A DNA stretch of 64,000 bases, from assembly GCA_023078555.1 (NCBI GenBank), contig CM041196.1, forward strand, positions 6,149,658 to 6,213,657, given 5' to 3'. Of this stretch, positions 13,750 to 28,550 are shown in pieces. The notes under the pieces were generated by a model. It saw nothing but the letters and a program-made list of their open reading frames with translations. It was not told where the DNA came from and ran no database searches. Source of the DNA: Ulva prolifera. Lineage: Eukaryota > Chlorophyta > Ulvophyceae > Ulvales > Ulvaceae. A program made the position numbers and the translations under genes. Each line of letters opens with the position of its first letter. Position 1 is the stretch's first letter.

Positions 13750-16315
13750 CGCAGCACACAGCGCTCCCGTGCGGCGGGGGCCGCGGATGTATGTAGGCGG
13801 ACGTCATGGACCCAATCTGCGGCAGGTAGAGCATTGCCAGCAGCAGGCGACAGCAGCCGCGGCCTGGGGCCCGTGTTTTGCGCTCCTGCATCCCCCCAGG
13901 AGGGGGGGGGGGGGGGGGGGGGATGGCGCAGCATGCTGTGGCTGTGTGCTGGCCTGGCTGTGCAGCTGTGGGTGTTGCAAGGACAGAGCCGGAGAGGCAG
14001 GTAGCACAACCTGCGGGATGCGGGTGGCTATGGGTGGCGTCGCGGGCGGCGTTGGTGGTGGCCCGGGGGCTGTGCCTGGGTTTGCAGCAGGGCAGCTGGC
14101 GTTGCGTGCGGCACACGTGTACATGCATGAGCCACATGTATGGGCGCGCATGGCGGGGCATTGCGCCGGGATGGCGCCGCTGCGGCACGGTGGTTGCAGG
14201 GGGCTGTGGTGTCGCGCACATGCCTTGTGTTTTCAGGCCTCGCCTCCATCTTTGTGGCATTCGAGTGAGATGTGTGAGCAATCTCTGAGAGGATCCTGCA
14301 GCCTGCACACATTCCCGCACCGTGGCTCTGACAGGGTGGAGAAAGCATCCCATGGCTGGATGCATCGAGACACAGGGCTTGTGCGAAACTCGAGTCGGGG
14401 GACTTTTCGGCTGCCTGTGCTGGATCGGGTATGTAGGTTGTCTTTGGAAACGGGGCGTACTGTATGGGGTGTAAGCTCTAATCGAGGACACAGAACTTTT
14501 CGATTGTGCGATGGTGCTAAACAAGGTCTTCCAGTTTGTTTTGTTGTGGACCGGTTCCGATTCAGCACTTCGGAAGCCAGTCATGTGAACCTGTTATTGC
14601 ATTGTTTGGAAGCGACCGCAGCTGTAGTCTATGCTTCCAACCGCGTCTCGGTTGTATTGACAGCAGTTGGTACGCCATTCACACCGCAGAATTCACAATT
14701 TTCGATATGCCCCTGCATGGGACTGGGAAGCGTCTGAGGCAGCCTATTAGACCCGCCAGGCAAGATTTATTCCAACCATCGACACGAGAATTCGATCCTG
14801 GGCAGATGCGCAGCATTGTATATACTTTGCCCATTCTAACAGCATGTAGTGATGATGTTGACGTTGTGCGGTGATGCTCATGGCCTGTGGGCTCACAAAT
14901 GCGTGCAATGGGTGTGCGCCCCGAATTTGCAGCACGCATGAATGGCAGCACATACTGGACATACAGCAGCTCAGTGCTCGCAGCCCGGAATTGCCCGGCC
15001 TTTTGACAAATTGTCACACCTGCTCCTGCCTCTCCACTATGATGCTGGTTCGTCTACTCGTGCAAGAATCACAATAACACCGACACCGACAATCACAGCA
15101 CTCAGCAATACTTTCACACAGTCAAGCGAGGCACTACAGCGGCCGCGATCGCAACAGAATGCAGCAACACGCTATGCCTGCTATATGCTACAAGGGCAGC
15201 TATAGGCCACCATCTCATGCTTGACAAAGTGCAATGAAGTTGGGGCCCGTTTTGCACATCAGCGTTCATCCGCTGCAGCTATCGCTGCGGATCGGGCGTG
15301 CCCTCGCCAAAAAAAAATTCCCAGCGGTGTTAACAACTTCTCCCCTGCTCTGTGAGCAAGTGGTGGCTTGGGGTGCGCTGTGCAAGTCTGCTGGCTGCTC
15401 TGCTGCTCATTTGGCCCCATCCTATGGATTCTCGATGGTGAGCCTCCATTCTAGCCGCCGCAATTCTGATGAATTCTTCATACATGCGCACAATGTTGCA
15501 GTGGTCCGCCTAATAGTTGCTGGGGAGAGCAGGACGGCGGCAACCCATGCAGCCACAGCCACCACTGTCGTGTCGACAGCCCCATGCGCTCTAGAGACCG
15601 GCTGAACAATGGTGCAGCTGCTCAAAGGTTCGAGCACCACAAACACGCACATGGTGCGTGCCTGACAGCAGCGTGCCATGTACGATCACATCTGCCGAGT
15701 GCCCGACTGTGATCCATGGCACTGCAGGCAGGCATGCACGGTGAAACCGCATTCGGCGCCTGCACGGCTTGTTCTAGCCCCTTCTGTGCCAAGGGGAAAC
15801 CCCAGTGGAAAAAGAATACTGTCCCGGGAATTCGAGTCAATATTCGCCGGTTTCACCGAGATCCTGCCCCGGTTGCGTAGCTCCGCACTCGCAACTCACC
15901 GCGATTTGACACAGTTTCGCTTATTGCCGGGATCCCGGCCGGGTGGAACAAGCCTAGCGCCTGCAACTGTGTGCGGCATCAAAGGCAGGTGCAGGCCTGC
16001 AGATCCCCCCCCCCGCAGGCGCACCGCCACCCTTTTGATGAGGTGCATCACCGCAAGGTGCAGCCATCGGCCGCGTGGTGCTTGTCTGTGGTACTCCTCC
16101 AAAGCAGGGGTTGCGGCACAGGGGCCGGGATCCACCGTGCGGCGGTGGCGATGCTGCCCACGGCGACGCCGTCACCTGCCACAGACGTGTCGCAAGCTGC
16201 GGCAGAACCCTGTCCATCGGAACTGCGGCCCCGCGCTGCAACCGGCGGAGTCTGCGGTGGAGGTTGGCCGACAGTGAAGGTGTAGGCATACACGAAAGGG
16301 GGGTGCGGAGGGTGG
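13750..16315. other. Intergenic region, no supported gene
   Basis: Contains a 21-base G run near 13902-13922. A long open frame at 13514-14737 (+) overlaps the last eIF3h exon in another frame and has no recognisable protein character beyond composition. Nothing else in this stretch could be supported on either strand. Confidence 0.5.
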
Positions 16316-19300
16316 CTAGAAGTGGTCGTGCCACGCAGGCACCTCCCCCCTCGGCACGACCACCGACGTCGTGCCGTTCCAGTGGGCTGCGGTGCCGAAG
16401 CGGCGGATGTTCCACCAGCGCTTGGGGTGCTGCAGCAGCCGCGGCTGCAGCACGGCGAGATGGGGGCCCGTCAGCCCGGGGTCCCTGCGCACCCACGCCA
16501 CGTCAGGTGTGTCCTGTGCGTGGTGAAGCGCAGGCCACGCGATTCCCTGCCCGCCCACCCGCAGGACAGACAGCGGCGGGAAGCATCATCAACAGCAGTA
16601 GGGGTGGGAAATAAAACCCGGGGGAGGGGGGAGTTGGCGTCACGAGGCCAATCAGGCAAAGGGGCCTGCAGCTGAGGGAATCATACAGGAGTCCGGGCTA
16701 TTGCATGGCAGACGCCCAAAGCAGACTACAAGGCCGTTGCGGTTCATGTAACAAGCAGCGGAGAGCTCTGCAGGAGGAGGAGGGGTGGCGCACTCGAAGA
16801 CCTGGGTGAGGTCGGCGCCGGGGACCTTGTGCCAGAGGCGGGGCCGCGCGAGGTGTGGCTCCTGGTCGTCAGGGTGCGCGGCCTCGTGCCGCAGCAGCGC
16901 CTGCCGCACGCCGGGGTTGCACCGCACCTGCAGCAGCATGCGGTGCACCGCGCGCTCCAAGTCCTCCCTGCGCACACCCCGCATGTGTGTGTATGCATGA
17001 AAACATAGCCACTGCCACTGGGATGTTGACAGGTCCTTGCGTGCAGGCATTGGCATGAGCATCGGCAATTCGCTGCGTGTGGCCGCACGGTCATCCGTAC
17101 TTGCATGCATGCGCCGGCATGGCGCGGTCGAGCTGAGCACCGCTGGCGGGTCTCAGGGTGCGGAGGTAGGGTTCGACGGCCGACGGGCCTACTGGGCACT
17201 GGGAGTGAGCACGGCTCACTGCGCCACACACTCTTGTCGCACCTCGCACACACCCGCAGAGGTCTGTGAAATAACATAAAAACCAGAAAAAGAGAGAGGC
17301 ATACGTGTGTGCGGCAGGACACGTCATGCGACGGCGGCACACCCGAAGACACGCTGCGCCAGCGGCAGGAAGTCACTGACCGCCTCCCCGTCGCCCGGGC
17401 TCACCGCGACCCAGCGGCGGATGTAGCGTCCAAACTCGACCGGCACCGCGGCGTTGAGCTTCGGGGGCATGTTGGTATGCATGAACAGCGGCTCGCCGTC
17501 CGTGCCGGGCTGCAGCATCGTGTTGGTGCTGATCGCGTCCCAGCAGCCGAGCGCGTCGCAGCGGCGCCGCGTCACGCCGACGCCCGAGGGGGGCCGGGGG
17601 ACGGTGTGGAACGGCAGCCCTGCGGCGATCATCGCGAACGGGAACGTCTCCTTGTCGCCGAGACCCATGTAGTTGGTGAAGAGGGGCGCGTAGAGCTGGG
17701 CGTGGAGGTTGTAGTGCAGCGCGGACACGAGCGCCGGCCACACCCTGCATGCATGCATGTGCGTATGCATGACTCCGTCTGTGGTCTTTGTGTTCATGGC
17801 GTGCACGCGGATTCTGCGATGCTGCTTGCCCCTCCGGCTTTGCCCTTTCGAGACACTCTGCATGCATGTGCCCCATGCATGCATGTCGCGGCGTGCATTG
17901 AAGATGTGTTGTCAGAGCAAGCGCGAGGAGGCAGGGAGCAGAGGAACGGGGACACCGGCGCAGCACACCTAAGCCACGTCCAGCATGGCCCATGTTTAGA
18001 CGCCGCGCCCTTCACCCGTCGCAAGATACGTGGGCCGTTGCGCGGCGATGATGCGGGGGGGGGGGAGGGGGGGGCCACACCTGTGCTTATCCAGCACCAT
18101 CTGGCCACTCTCATGCGTGTGTTGTGGCAGGGTGTCGGGGTCGACGCCCAGCACCAGCGGCGCGTCGGGCGCCCACGAGGCGTCCCAGAAGTCCCGCCAG
18201 AACACGGCCCCGGTCGCGTTGAACTCGGCGGAGCGCAGCAGCGGCGCTGGGTCGCGCGCCGGGATGTTGTCGGCATCGAGGAAGAGAAGGTTCTGGAAGC
18301 TTGAGAGCGCGACCACAATCGCCTTCATGAAGAACCCGCCCTGCAGCCCCCCCCCCCGCGTCACGTCGGCCTGAGCTGCGGTACACACTGACGACCGTTG
18401 CAGCACAGCACACAGCACACAGCACGCTGGCGATCGCTGGATCAATCATGCCGCCAGCACGGCCCCACGTCACCGTATTTCCGGACGTTCTTCACAGAAT
18501 CTCCGAACGGCATATGGGGGGGGGGGGACTTGACGTGTCCAGCGAACAACGGATCCCTGGCAGATCGCGATGCGATGGGTTGCCGTGGTGCACATCATGG
18601 ACTCGCCACGACGTCCGTACGGGCGCTGACGAGACAAGTCAATGGCACAGGCGCACACAATCAGGGGGGAAAGCTCACATTGCCGAGGAGCCCTGGGACT
18701 GGAAATACGCAGGCGCGCGCGCCCAGCCGCGCAAGGCCCGCCGCGATCTCCACCGACGGCGCCTCCGCCTCGGGGAACCAAACCTCCACCGGCAGAGCGC
18801 AACCCGTGCGCCGCAGCGCGCGCAACGTGACGAGCGTCGGCGTCAGGTACGGCGGCATGCCTCCCAAGATCACGATGCCGGAGCCGGCGAACCCTAGCGC
18901 GACCACCGGCGACGCGGCGGCGGCGGCGCTGCGCGCGTCGGGCAACGCGTCGCCCGCCACGCGCGCAAAGCCACGGTGCAGCTCCGCCGCGAGCGCGATG
19001 TGGGCGGGGTCCATGCGGTAGCCCTTCACGACGAAGTCGTGGCTGCGGTTGCGCGGGCCGGGCGGGAGGATGGTCGGGTCCCCTGGGGAGAGGGTGCCTG
19101 CGACCGCCGCCCACCATGCCAGCGCAGCAGCCGGCGCCGGAGGCAGCGGCACGGCAGCCTCCTCCGCCGTCAGCTCAAACAGCGACTCCAGCCCTGCATG
19201 TGGGGCGGCGGCGCTTGCCGACGGACGGGTGCGATGTGCATGCTGCGTGCTGTGGCTCGGCACAGCATACAGGCCGCGCTGTGCATTGCGGCTGGTGCAG

Positions 19301-20331
19301 ATCGATTGTAGCCTGAGGGGCGGTGCAATGTTGGGTTGCCGGGCTGGCGAGGAGCGCATGCATGGGGCGATCTCGGTGCACACCTTCCGGGCAGGCGTCA
19401 GTCGATGAGATGGGGATGGCGGAGGACGTGGGGTCGCCGGCGCAGCGCTGCGCGCACGTGGCGCGCAGCCGACCCCCCGGCACAGCGCGCAGCGCGGCGG
19501 CGCCAGAGCACACGCAGTACCCCCGGCGCTTCCGGGTGATGGTTGCACCACAGCCTGCGGAGAGCAGGGGCCGCCTGTAGCCACAACACGCCATGTGATG
19601 AGGGACCCACAGCACCATGTTATGCCCGCGTGATGAGTGCAGCCACTTGGTTGATGGCTGTAAGGCCAGGTCCCTCCGGACACAGATCTGGACCCCTCCG
19701 GACACAGATCTGGACACCTCCGGACACAGATCTGGACCCCTCCGGACACAGATCTGAAACCCCTCCGAATACTGAGTTGGCGAGTGCCTGGGAACCGGAT
19801 GTGGAGGTACTACTACTAGCATGGGACAAGCGGCACACGCGCTCTGTGCGGCAGTGCAAGATGTATGCCAGTGCTACCATCATGGGTCATGGGGTCCATC
19901 CCCAGCTGAGGCTTGGGGTGGCTTGGCAGGTGTACCGCATGAAGGTGTTGGCTGACCAGCCCATCTCAACATGTGGCCCCCCTCCCAGCCCTGCAGCCAA
20001 GGATTTGTGCCACAGCAAACCTTGACGATGCCTGACAGTACATGCCTCGCTGGTAGGCAGATTGCGGGGCGTACCCATCTATTTCGCCCTTCCGTGTCAC
20101 GACCAACTCCTCGCACTGCGCAGCTAGAGGCGGGGAGTCGAATGGGGCCGAGATAGATGACAGGGCCCAGACCAGTAAGGACATCAGTACAAGTGGGACG
20201 ATGAGGATTAGGTAGTGCCTGTGTATGTGGGGCAGGCCCCGCTGGCCCGGGACGGGCTTCCGGTTCGCACATGATGGCCTCCTGTCGCTGGCTGACACCT
20301 GCACGACACGCCACGGGAACTTCAGCCGCAT
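16316..20331 (-). CDS. Glycosyltransferase family 71 (alpha-mannosyltransferase-like), Golgi type II membrane protein
   Basis: On the minus strand, in coding order, exons are 19193-18679, 18340-18081, 17744-17343, 16967-16802 and 16546-16316 (stop); phases agree. Recognisable GT71 (Mnn1-like / Mannosyl_trans3) blocks are GIVILGGMPPYLTPTLVTLR followed by PVEVWFPEAE, the exon-2 stretch GGFFMKAIVVALSSFQNLLF running into the DxD-type LDADNIPA, then GAVFWRDFWDA, and TNYMGLGDKETFPFAMIAAG. Family members use a nucleotide-sugar donor, typically GDP-mannose, with a metal-binding DxD motif in the Golgi lumen. An open stretch from an ATG at 20331 down to about 20080 has basic residues then LILIVPLVLMSLLVWAL, a convincing signal anchor, and is probably exon 1; its link to 19193 is unresolved. 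The exon from 16546 and the donor at 16802 are the least certain. A 22-bp minisatellite lies in the presumed first intron. Confidence 0.8.
19675..19762. repeat. Minisatellite, four 22-bp units
   Basis: Four head-to-tail copies of a unit beginning TCCGGACACAGATCTGG, the last one degenerate. The array lies upstream of the first well-supported GT71 exon, probably inside its first intron. There are no spacers, so it is not a CRISPR array. Because the unit is not a multiple of three, the short open frames across it (CVRRGPDLCPEG-like peptides) are artefacts. Confidence 0.9.
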
Positions 20332-22137
20332 CGCACGGAGATATAGAGTGGTTCCTGTACCACTTACGTCCTTACGTTGCCGTCTGGGGCTGCACGAGTG
20401 GATAATTATGCATCAACGGCACTGGGCATGAGGCACGGCGCTTGCGTTTAATTGACGAAGCTTGTCAGCCGAGCGCACCGCGGTCCCTGAACGCTCTCGG
20501 CGTTGCATCCACGGTAGTGTCTCAGAAATCACGGTGATAGTGGCCACAGGCTAAGAACCAAGGTGTCGCCGTGAAGGCCAGCAGAGCAGTTGCGGTGCAC
20601 GCCTTGATGCGAAGCCGTATGTAACCCGGCTGTACTCCTTCAGAGGTACAACGCCTTGACAGATTTCACATACTGACCTAGCTGCTGGCGCTACCCTTCA
20701 GGACAGCGCTGATGCTGGCCTGATGCAGCGAATGTGTAGAGGTGAACTGGTTTAGCCACTCGAAGCAACAGCTGCGTACGTTAAGGAATGTTCAATCACA
20801 AAGCCACTATAATGTCGAATCATACTTTCGGTACATCGTCGCCCGCTGCACTATCACGAATACATACAATTGACCTTGGCCAGCAAGGGGCTGTAGGCGG
20901 TATGGCAGTTAGTCCGGTCATGCACTTCTAGCAGGGTCAGCCTGATGCAATCGAACGAGGCTACGTCTTTGTTTACGTATAACGCGACGTGGCCGCGACT
21001 GGGCCCCGTTGGGCACCGTGCTCTTCGGTGTCCCTGCTCATCGATATCGGCTCGGGGCTGGCCATGCTGCTCGGGACGAGAACTGCACTGCACCTCCATG
21101 CTGCTCGCGTAAGTCTCGAGCTACTGCTCGCCAACACGACCAACGATACGCGCCATACACCACCGCCCGCGGACAAGTCTGCCATTGTTGACGCTCGAGG
21201 CCTGCTACACGAGGGACGCCCAGCCAGGGCGTCCGGATGCCAAGCACGGCAAGGTCGCGATGCGTCTTCAAGAGCCTTACAGGTATCTCTTCCAATGTCC
21301 GGCGGGAGCCTTGTATCACTGAAACCACAGAAGCATCGCCCTCACGGTAGCTGACACCACCAGAGCCTATAGCTGGGCTGTGTCCACTTGCATGAGGCAG
21401 TCGAGCCTAACGCCCATGCTGTTGCAGCATGGGCGTGCAATTCCTGTGCGCTGTTTCGCAGCAGATCCGCGCAGCATATCGACCGGATCACAGCAAGCCG
21501 CTGTGTTGTGGCACAGCAGCCACGCCTGACGCTCCGCCAGGCTTGCACGGCTGCGCAGGCAGGCTGACCAGCTAGACCCGGGATCCCTTGCAAGGCCTGC
21601 GGCCACGCATACAGTGTGCAGTACACATTGCGCATGCAAGCCCACAGCGCAGCCCGATAGAGCCTACACCCCTCACCACCTGCGCATCAATTAGATGCGT
21701 ATGGTCAGCATATGATCCAGCGCGATCAATACGCGTTATCATGCACTCGGCATGTACTCGCATGTCGCTCTTTGGAATTCCGCTGCGGCGCCACGGAAGC
21801 GGCCACGCAACTCGGCTGGGTGCAGGCCTGGGTGCAGCGCCACTGGGGGCTAGCTCTCACCGGAGGTCTGCATGTATGATGCCCTTTGCGCTGATATGCC
21901 CAGTTGTGAAAGTGGTAGCTGACGCGTGGTGGTGTGTGTGGCCATATCACCAGCTGGAGTGCCGCAGTGTGGCACATGGCCCATGTCAAGTAAAATCAAA
22001 TCTGAATTTAATGTATGGGACATGGGCATATGACATGGGCATGCGTGCAAGCCTCCTGTTTGCGTCACAAGAATAGCGTCCTCGGCTCTCCAACTTGGAC
22101 TGCATGCGTACAACACAACAGCGGCTCTGCATTAGCT
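20332..22137. other. Intergenic region with one strong hairpin
   Basis: No protein gene is supported. A 12-bp inverted repeat with a 3-base loop sits at 21410-21436 (arms ACGCCCATGCTG / CAGCATGGGCGT). Scattered open frames are short and have no domain character. Confidence 0.5.
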
Positions 22138-22204
22138 CGGAGTTGTCAATGTCCAGTAGGATGCGGTTCAGTAAATGTATAATCTATAAGTTCCTGTGTT
22201 ATAT

Positions 22205-22240
22205 TTTAGTATGCCATAACATATGTTATGGCATACTAAA
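22205..22240. repeat. Perfect 36-bp palindrome
   Basis: The left arm is TTTAGTATGCCATAACAT, followed directly by its exact reverse complement with no spacer. It lies in the AT-rich insert. Confidence 0.95.
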
Positions 22241-22270
22241 TGTGGATAAAGAATATTCTTTATCCACATT
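22239..22270. repeat. Perfect 32-bp palindrome
   Basis: The left arm is AATGTGGATAAAGAAT, followed by its exact reverse complement. It overlaps the preceding 36-bp palindrome by two bases, so the two hairpins would stand side by side. Confidence 0.95.
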
Positions 22271-22706
22271 GCTAAGTTTAATTCATACATGATGTCGGAA
22301 ATGCCGTCTTTGCCGTAAGGCAAATGGTTATCACTTCGCTATATGCATGGAATCTCTCACTGCTTTGAAAGCGGATATGAACTATCTTTTTTATAATTGG
22401 CCATGGGTTAGGGTCAACTGAATGAAAACCGTGTTTTTGTTTCAGATTTGCTTTTACTTTACTTTACCAAACTCAAGCTTGCACAGCATCAAGGCTGCAG
22501 GGAGCGGAACAGGCCTGTAAGCACACAGCCTTGAATCGTGTGGAAACATCATCGCGCAGCCATGGTGAATCCTTCAAGTTGCCTCATTGACATACCAGGA
22601 GAGCTGGTCATGGTGCAGGTGTGAGCACTCGCTCTCTGATGCCAATGCTCAGGTAAGCTCAGGCTGTGACCAAGGGGACAAGTTCAGCACTTGCAATGCA
22701 ATAGTC

Positions 22707-22711
22707 AAAAA
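22707..22711 (-). terminator. RNA polymerase III T-run terminator for the permuted tRNA
   Basis: Five T on the minus strand, 13 bases after the end of the tRNA 5' half. This is the expected position for pol III termination if the whole permuted unit is one transcript reading from about 22843 leftward. Confidence 0.65.
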
Positions 22712-22712
22712 G

Positions 22713-22843
22713 TGTGAAGGTAATTCTAGTCTGTCCCCTTAACCGCTCGGGCACAAATGCCCAAGATCGCATTTGACAGGATTCGAACCTGCGCAGGCAA
22801 AGCCTAACAGATGACCAGTGATACCGGATAAATCAGCTTCACA
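22713..22843 (-). tRNA. Circularly permuted tRNA-Ser(AGA) gene
   Basis: Read on the minus strand, the 3' half (22812-22768, residues 38-73) comes first, then a 7-nt linker (22767-22761), then the 5' half (22760-22724, residues 1-37). Reordered, it gives a normal type II serine tRNA of 82 nt: acceptor GCATTTG/CAAATGC (7/7 pairs), D stem CCC/GGG, anticodon stem ACAGA/TCTGT (5/5), loop CTAGAAA with anticodon AGA, variable arm AGGC-TTT-GCCT, T stem GCAGG/CCTGT, and B box GGTTCGAATCC. Discriminator is G; CCA is not encoded. The break falls exactly at the canonical intron site 37/38. Leader (22843-22837) and trailer (22719-22713) carry complementary TGTGAAG/CTTCACA, and a T5 terminator follows at 22711-22707. 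Processing would need ligation of the ends or splicing through a circular intermediate, as in known permuted tRNAs. Confidence 0.87.
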
Positions 22844-23676
22844 GATGTCACTTGGATCACCATTGGTGTTCATATTCCACTAGAAATTTTACGAGGCAGT
22901 GCCCATCGGAGCGCTGCCTCGTTTCTGCTCCATGTCTGAGATTGCATGATGAACTATCGTGTTTGCTGTTACAGCCATCGCAGGTGCGTCACAGACGCAG
23001 CGTGATCGGCTGTCGCAGCACGTGCACAGGTAGTTGGTCGACATCGTCTCACGGCTCAGCCAAGCGCCAGCTTAGTCCGTCAGTGAGCTGTTGCAGGACA
23101 AGGACTGCTCGATGAACGAGTCCACGACGTCTTGCATGCGACACCACAAACCGAGGCCTTGGACAAACTTGCACAACAGCGTGCTCTTTTGATGTTTGTG
23201 CGAAGGTGAGCTGATAGTGAGCCGGCCATGCTTGCTGTGGTCTGCTTCAGCAGAGCCCAGCAGCACTGGTAGACTGCGCTATATCAGGTCAAAGTGATAT
23301 TTTTTTCGCATCTCGATCGAGCTCTTGTGAGCGTGTCAGCGTCACTCTTCGGCAGGGAGTGTGTAGGTTACGCAAGACATTGCGTATGCAGGCGTCCTGC
23401 GGCACTTTTCACCTACAACCTATCCCGAAAATTGTTTTATAGAGCGGGAGGAAAAGCCTTTTAAGGGATGCCGGCACCCGCGGTCACCGAGGTGTGTCAA
23501 TATCTCACTGCGCAGAACTTGACTGCCGCAGATGAAGGACACGCTAATTCCTATCCAAAACTACAGCAATATGCGTGTGTAGTCTGCCATGTGGCAGCGC
23601 TGAACAAGCATCCAGTTGCAAAACCTTTTGCAGCAATGTACTCGAGGCATGGGTAAGCCTGCCAGTCCAAACTGCA
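22844..23676. other. Intergenic region upstream of the MYST gene
   Basis: No gene is supported. It should contain the promoter and 5' UTR of the acetyltransferase gene starting at 23677 and the upstream region of the permuted tRNA transcript on the other strand. Open frames are short and without domain features. Confidence 0.45.
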
Positions 23677-27391
<3,715 letters not shown>

Positions 27392-28550
27392 CTCGCTTGA
27401 AGTGAGCGGTCCCGCCTGGTGGTCTCGGGCGCGGCGGGGTAGCGGCTGCCAGCCTTGCACATCTGCCGGCCTCTTCTGCCGCCAGCGTAGAGCAGCAGCT
27501 GGCAGACACAAGTCGTGTGGACACTGCCAACAGTTGGGTCTCCAGCAATCTGTGGTCTGAGGCATTGTGGGGTGCTGGGGTGGGCAGGTTCCATGTAGCG
27601 CTGGTGTTGGGGCGGGGAGGGGGGCTGGTACCCGGCTTCTCCCCCCGCCCAAAAGAAATTGGGAGAAGGAGAAATAGCAGCTGAATTTCTGCCTGAGCTC
27701 AGCTGAGGTGTGAATTTTTTTTGGATGTGCCTGCGATCTTTTGTTGCAGCGTCGGGCAGGTTGACTCGGCTGCCACTGAGGGCTGCCCGCCTGCTGTTTG
27801 TTACGAGGTAAGAGGCGAAGAGGGAAGTAGCAGCTCAGACACCGCCTCCTGCGTTGCTGTTTGGGATTGTGAGTTGTGTGTGTATCACTGGGAGGTGGTC
27901 TGCCCTGAGCTGTCTGCGTCTCGTGTATGCTTGTGCGTGTAAACACTGGATTCCTGTGGAGGACTTTGAGGTTTTCATATGTGAGCAATCTACAATGACA
28001 ACAATCTTATTATATCAATTTAAGATATACGCCAAACCTCGCTTTGAAGCGCGCATCTATCTATGGAGTTGACTGTAGCAGTTGGTCGACTGGTAGCGAC
28101 CGATCGTGGCACACCACAAATGATCCTGAAGAGTACAGCATGATACGTAAAAGGATCCATGAATGTGCTGCTGGGCCACCTGCCGGGTGATTTATGTTGA
28201 GTGGACACAGAAGCGATACAGTGCTGACGCATGAGTCGCCCGGCCGCCTGTGGCTGAAGCGGCGCCATTGCGTTGCTCGATGGCAGCTGGTATTAGGCTG
28301 CCCAGCCTGCGCCTTAGCGTGCATGAAATGCTTTGCCTGGCTGGACGTGTCTGCTTTACATAGCTGCGAATTTCGTTAACGACTGCGGCATAGCATTGAG
28401 AGGTGACACGACATGTGTAGACGAGGTTCTTCAACGCGTAGGTACTTGGCTGTGTGATCCACCCTTGGCAGCGGTAGTAATTCAGTTAGACGTGTGTCTC
28501 CTCTGAACTGCATCTGAATTGCAAATCGTTGACGAACTCGATCAATCTGA
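27392..28550. other. Intergenic region between MYST and DEAD-box genes
   Basis: No gene supported. It should hold the 3' UTR of the acetyltransferase gene and the promoter of the helicase gene. A less GC-rich stretch near 27950-28080 is visible but lacks a recognisable element. Confidence 0.45.

Larger units (their letters stand above)
22138..22467 (+). repeat. Dispersed repeat copy interrupted by a 264-bp AT-rich insert
   Basis: The left part, 22138-22176, matches the repeat at 197-262 (CGGAGTTGTCAATGTCC then CGGYTCAGTAAAT). The right part, TTCAGATTT followed by TTTACTTTAC, resumes at 22441-22467. Between them, 22177-22440 is foreign in composition: AT-rich, with two back-to-back perfect palindromes and a TTTGCC-GTAA-GGCAAA hairpin. 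I saw no terminal inverted repeats or clear target duplication. The structure suggests a piece of DNA inserted into an older repeat. Confidence 0.65.

Noticed and set aside
13514-14737. 407-codon + strand frame after eIF3h
   Set aside because: It overlaps the last eIF3h exon in another frame and crosses a 21-base G run. It has no domain character.
22724-22812. Two unrelated tRNA fragments or a tandem pair with a deletion
   Set aside because: The halves complement each other exactly, meet at positions 37/38, share a perfect acceptor stem and have complementary flanks. A permuted gene explains all of this better.
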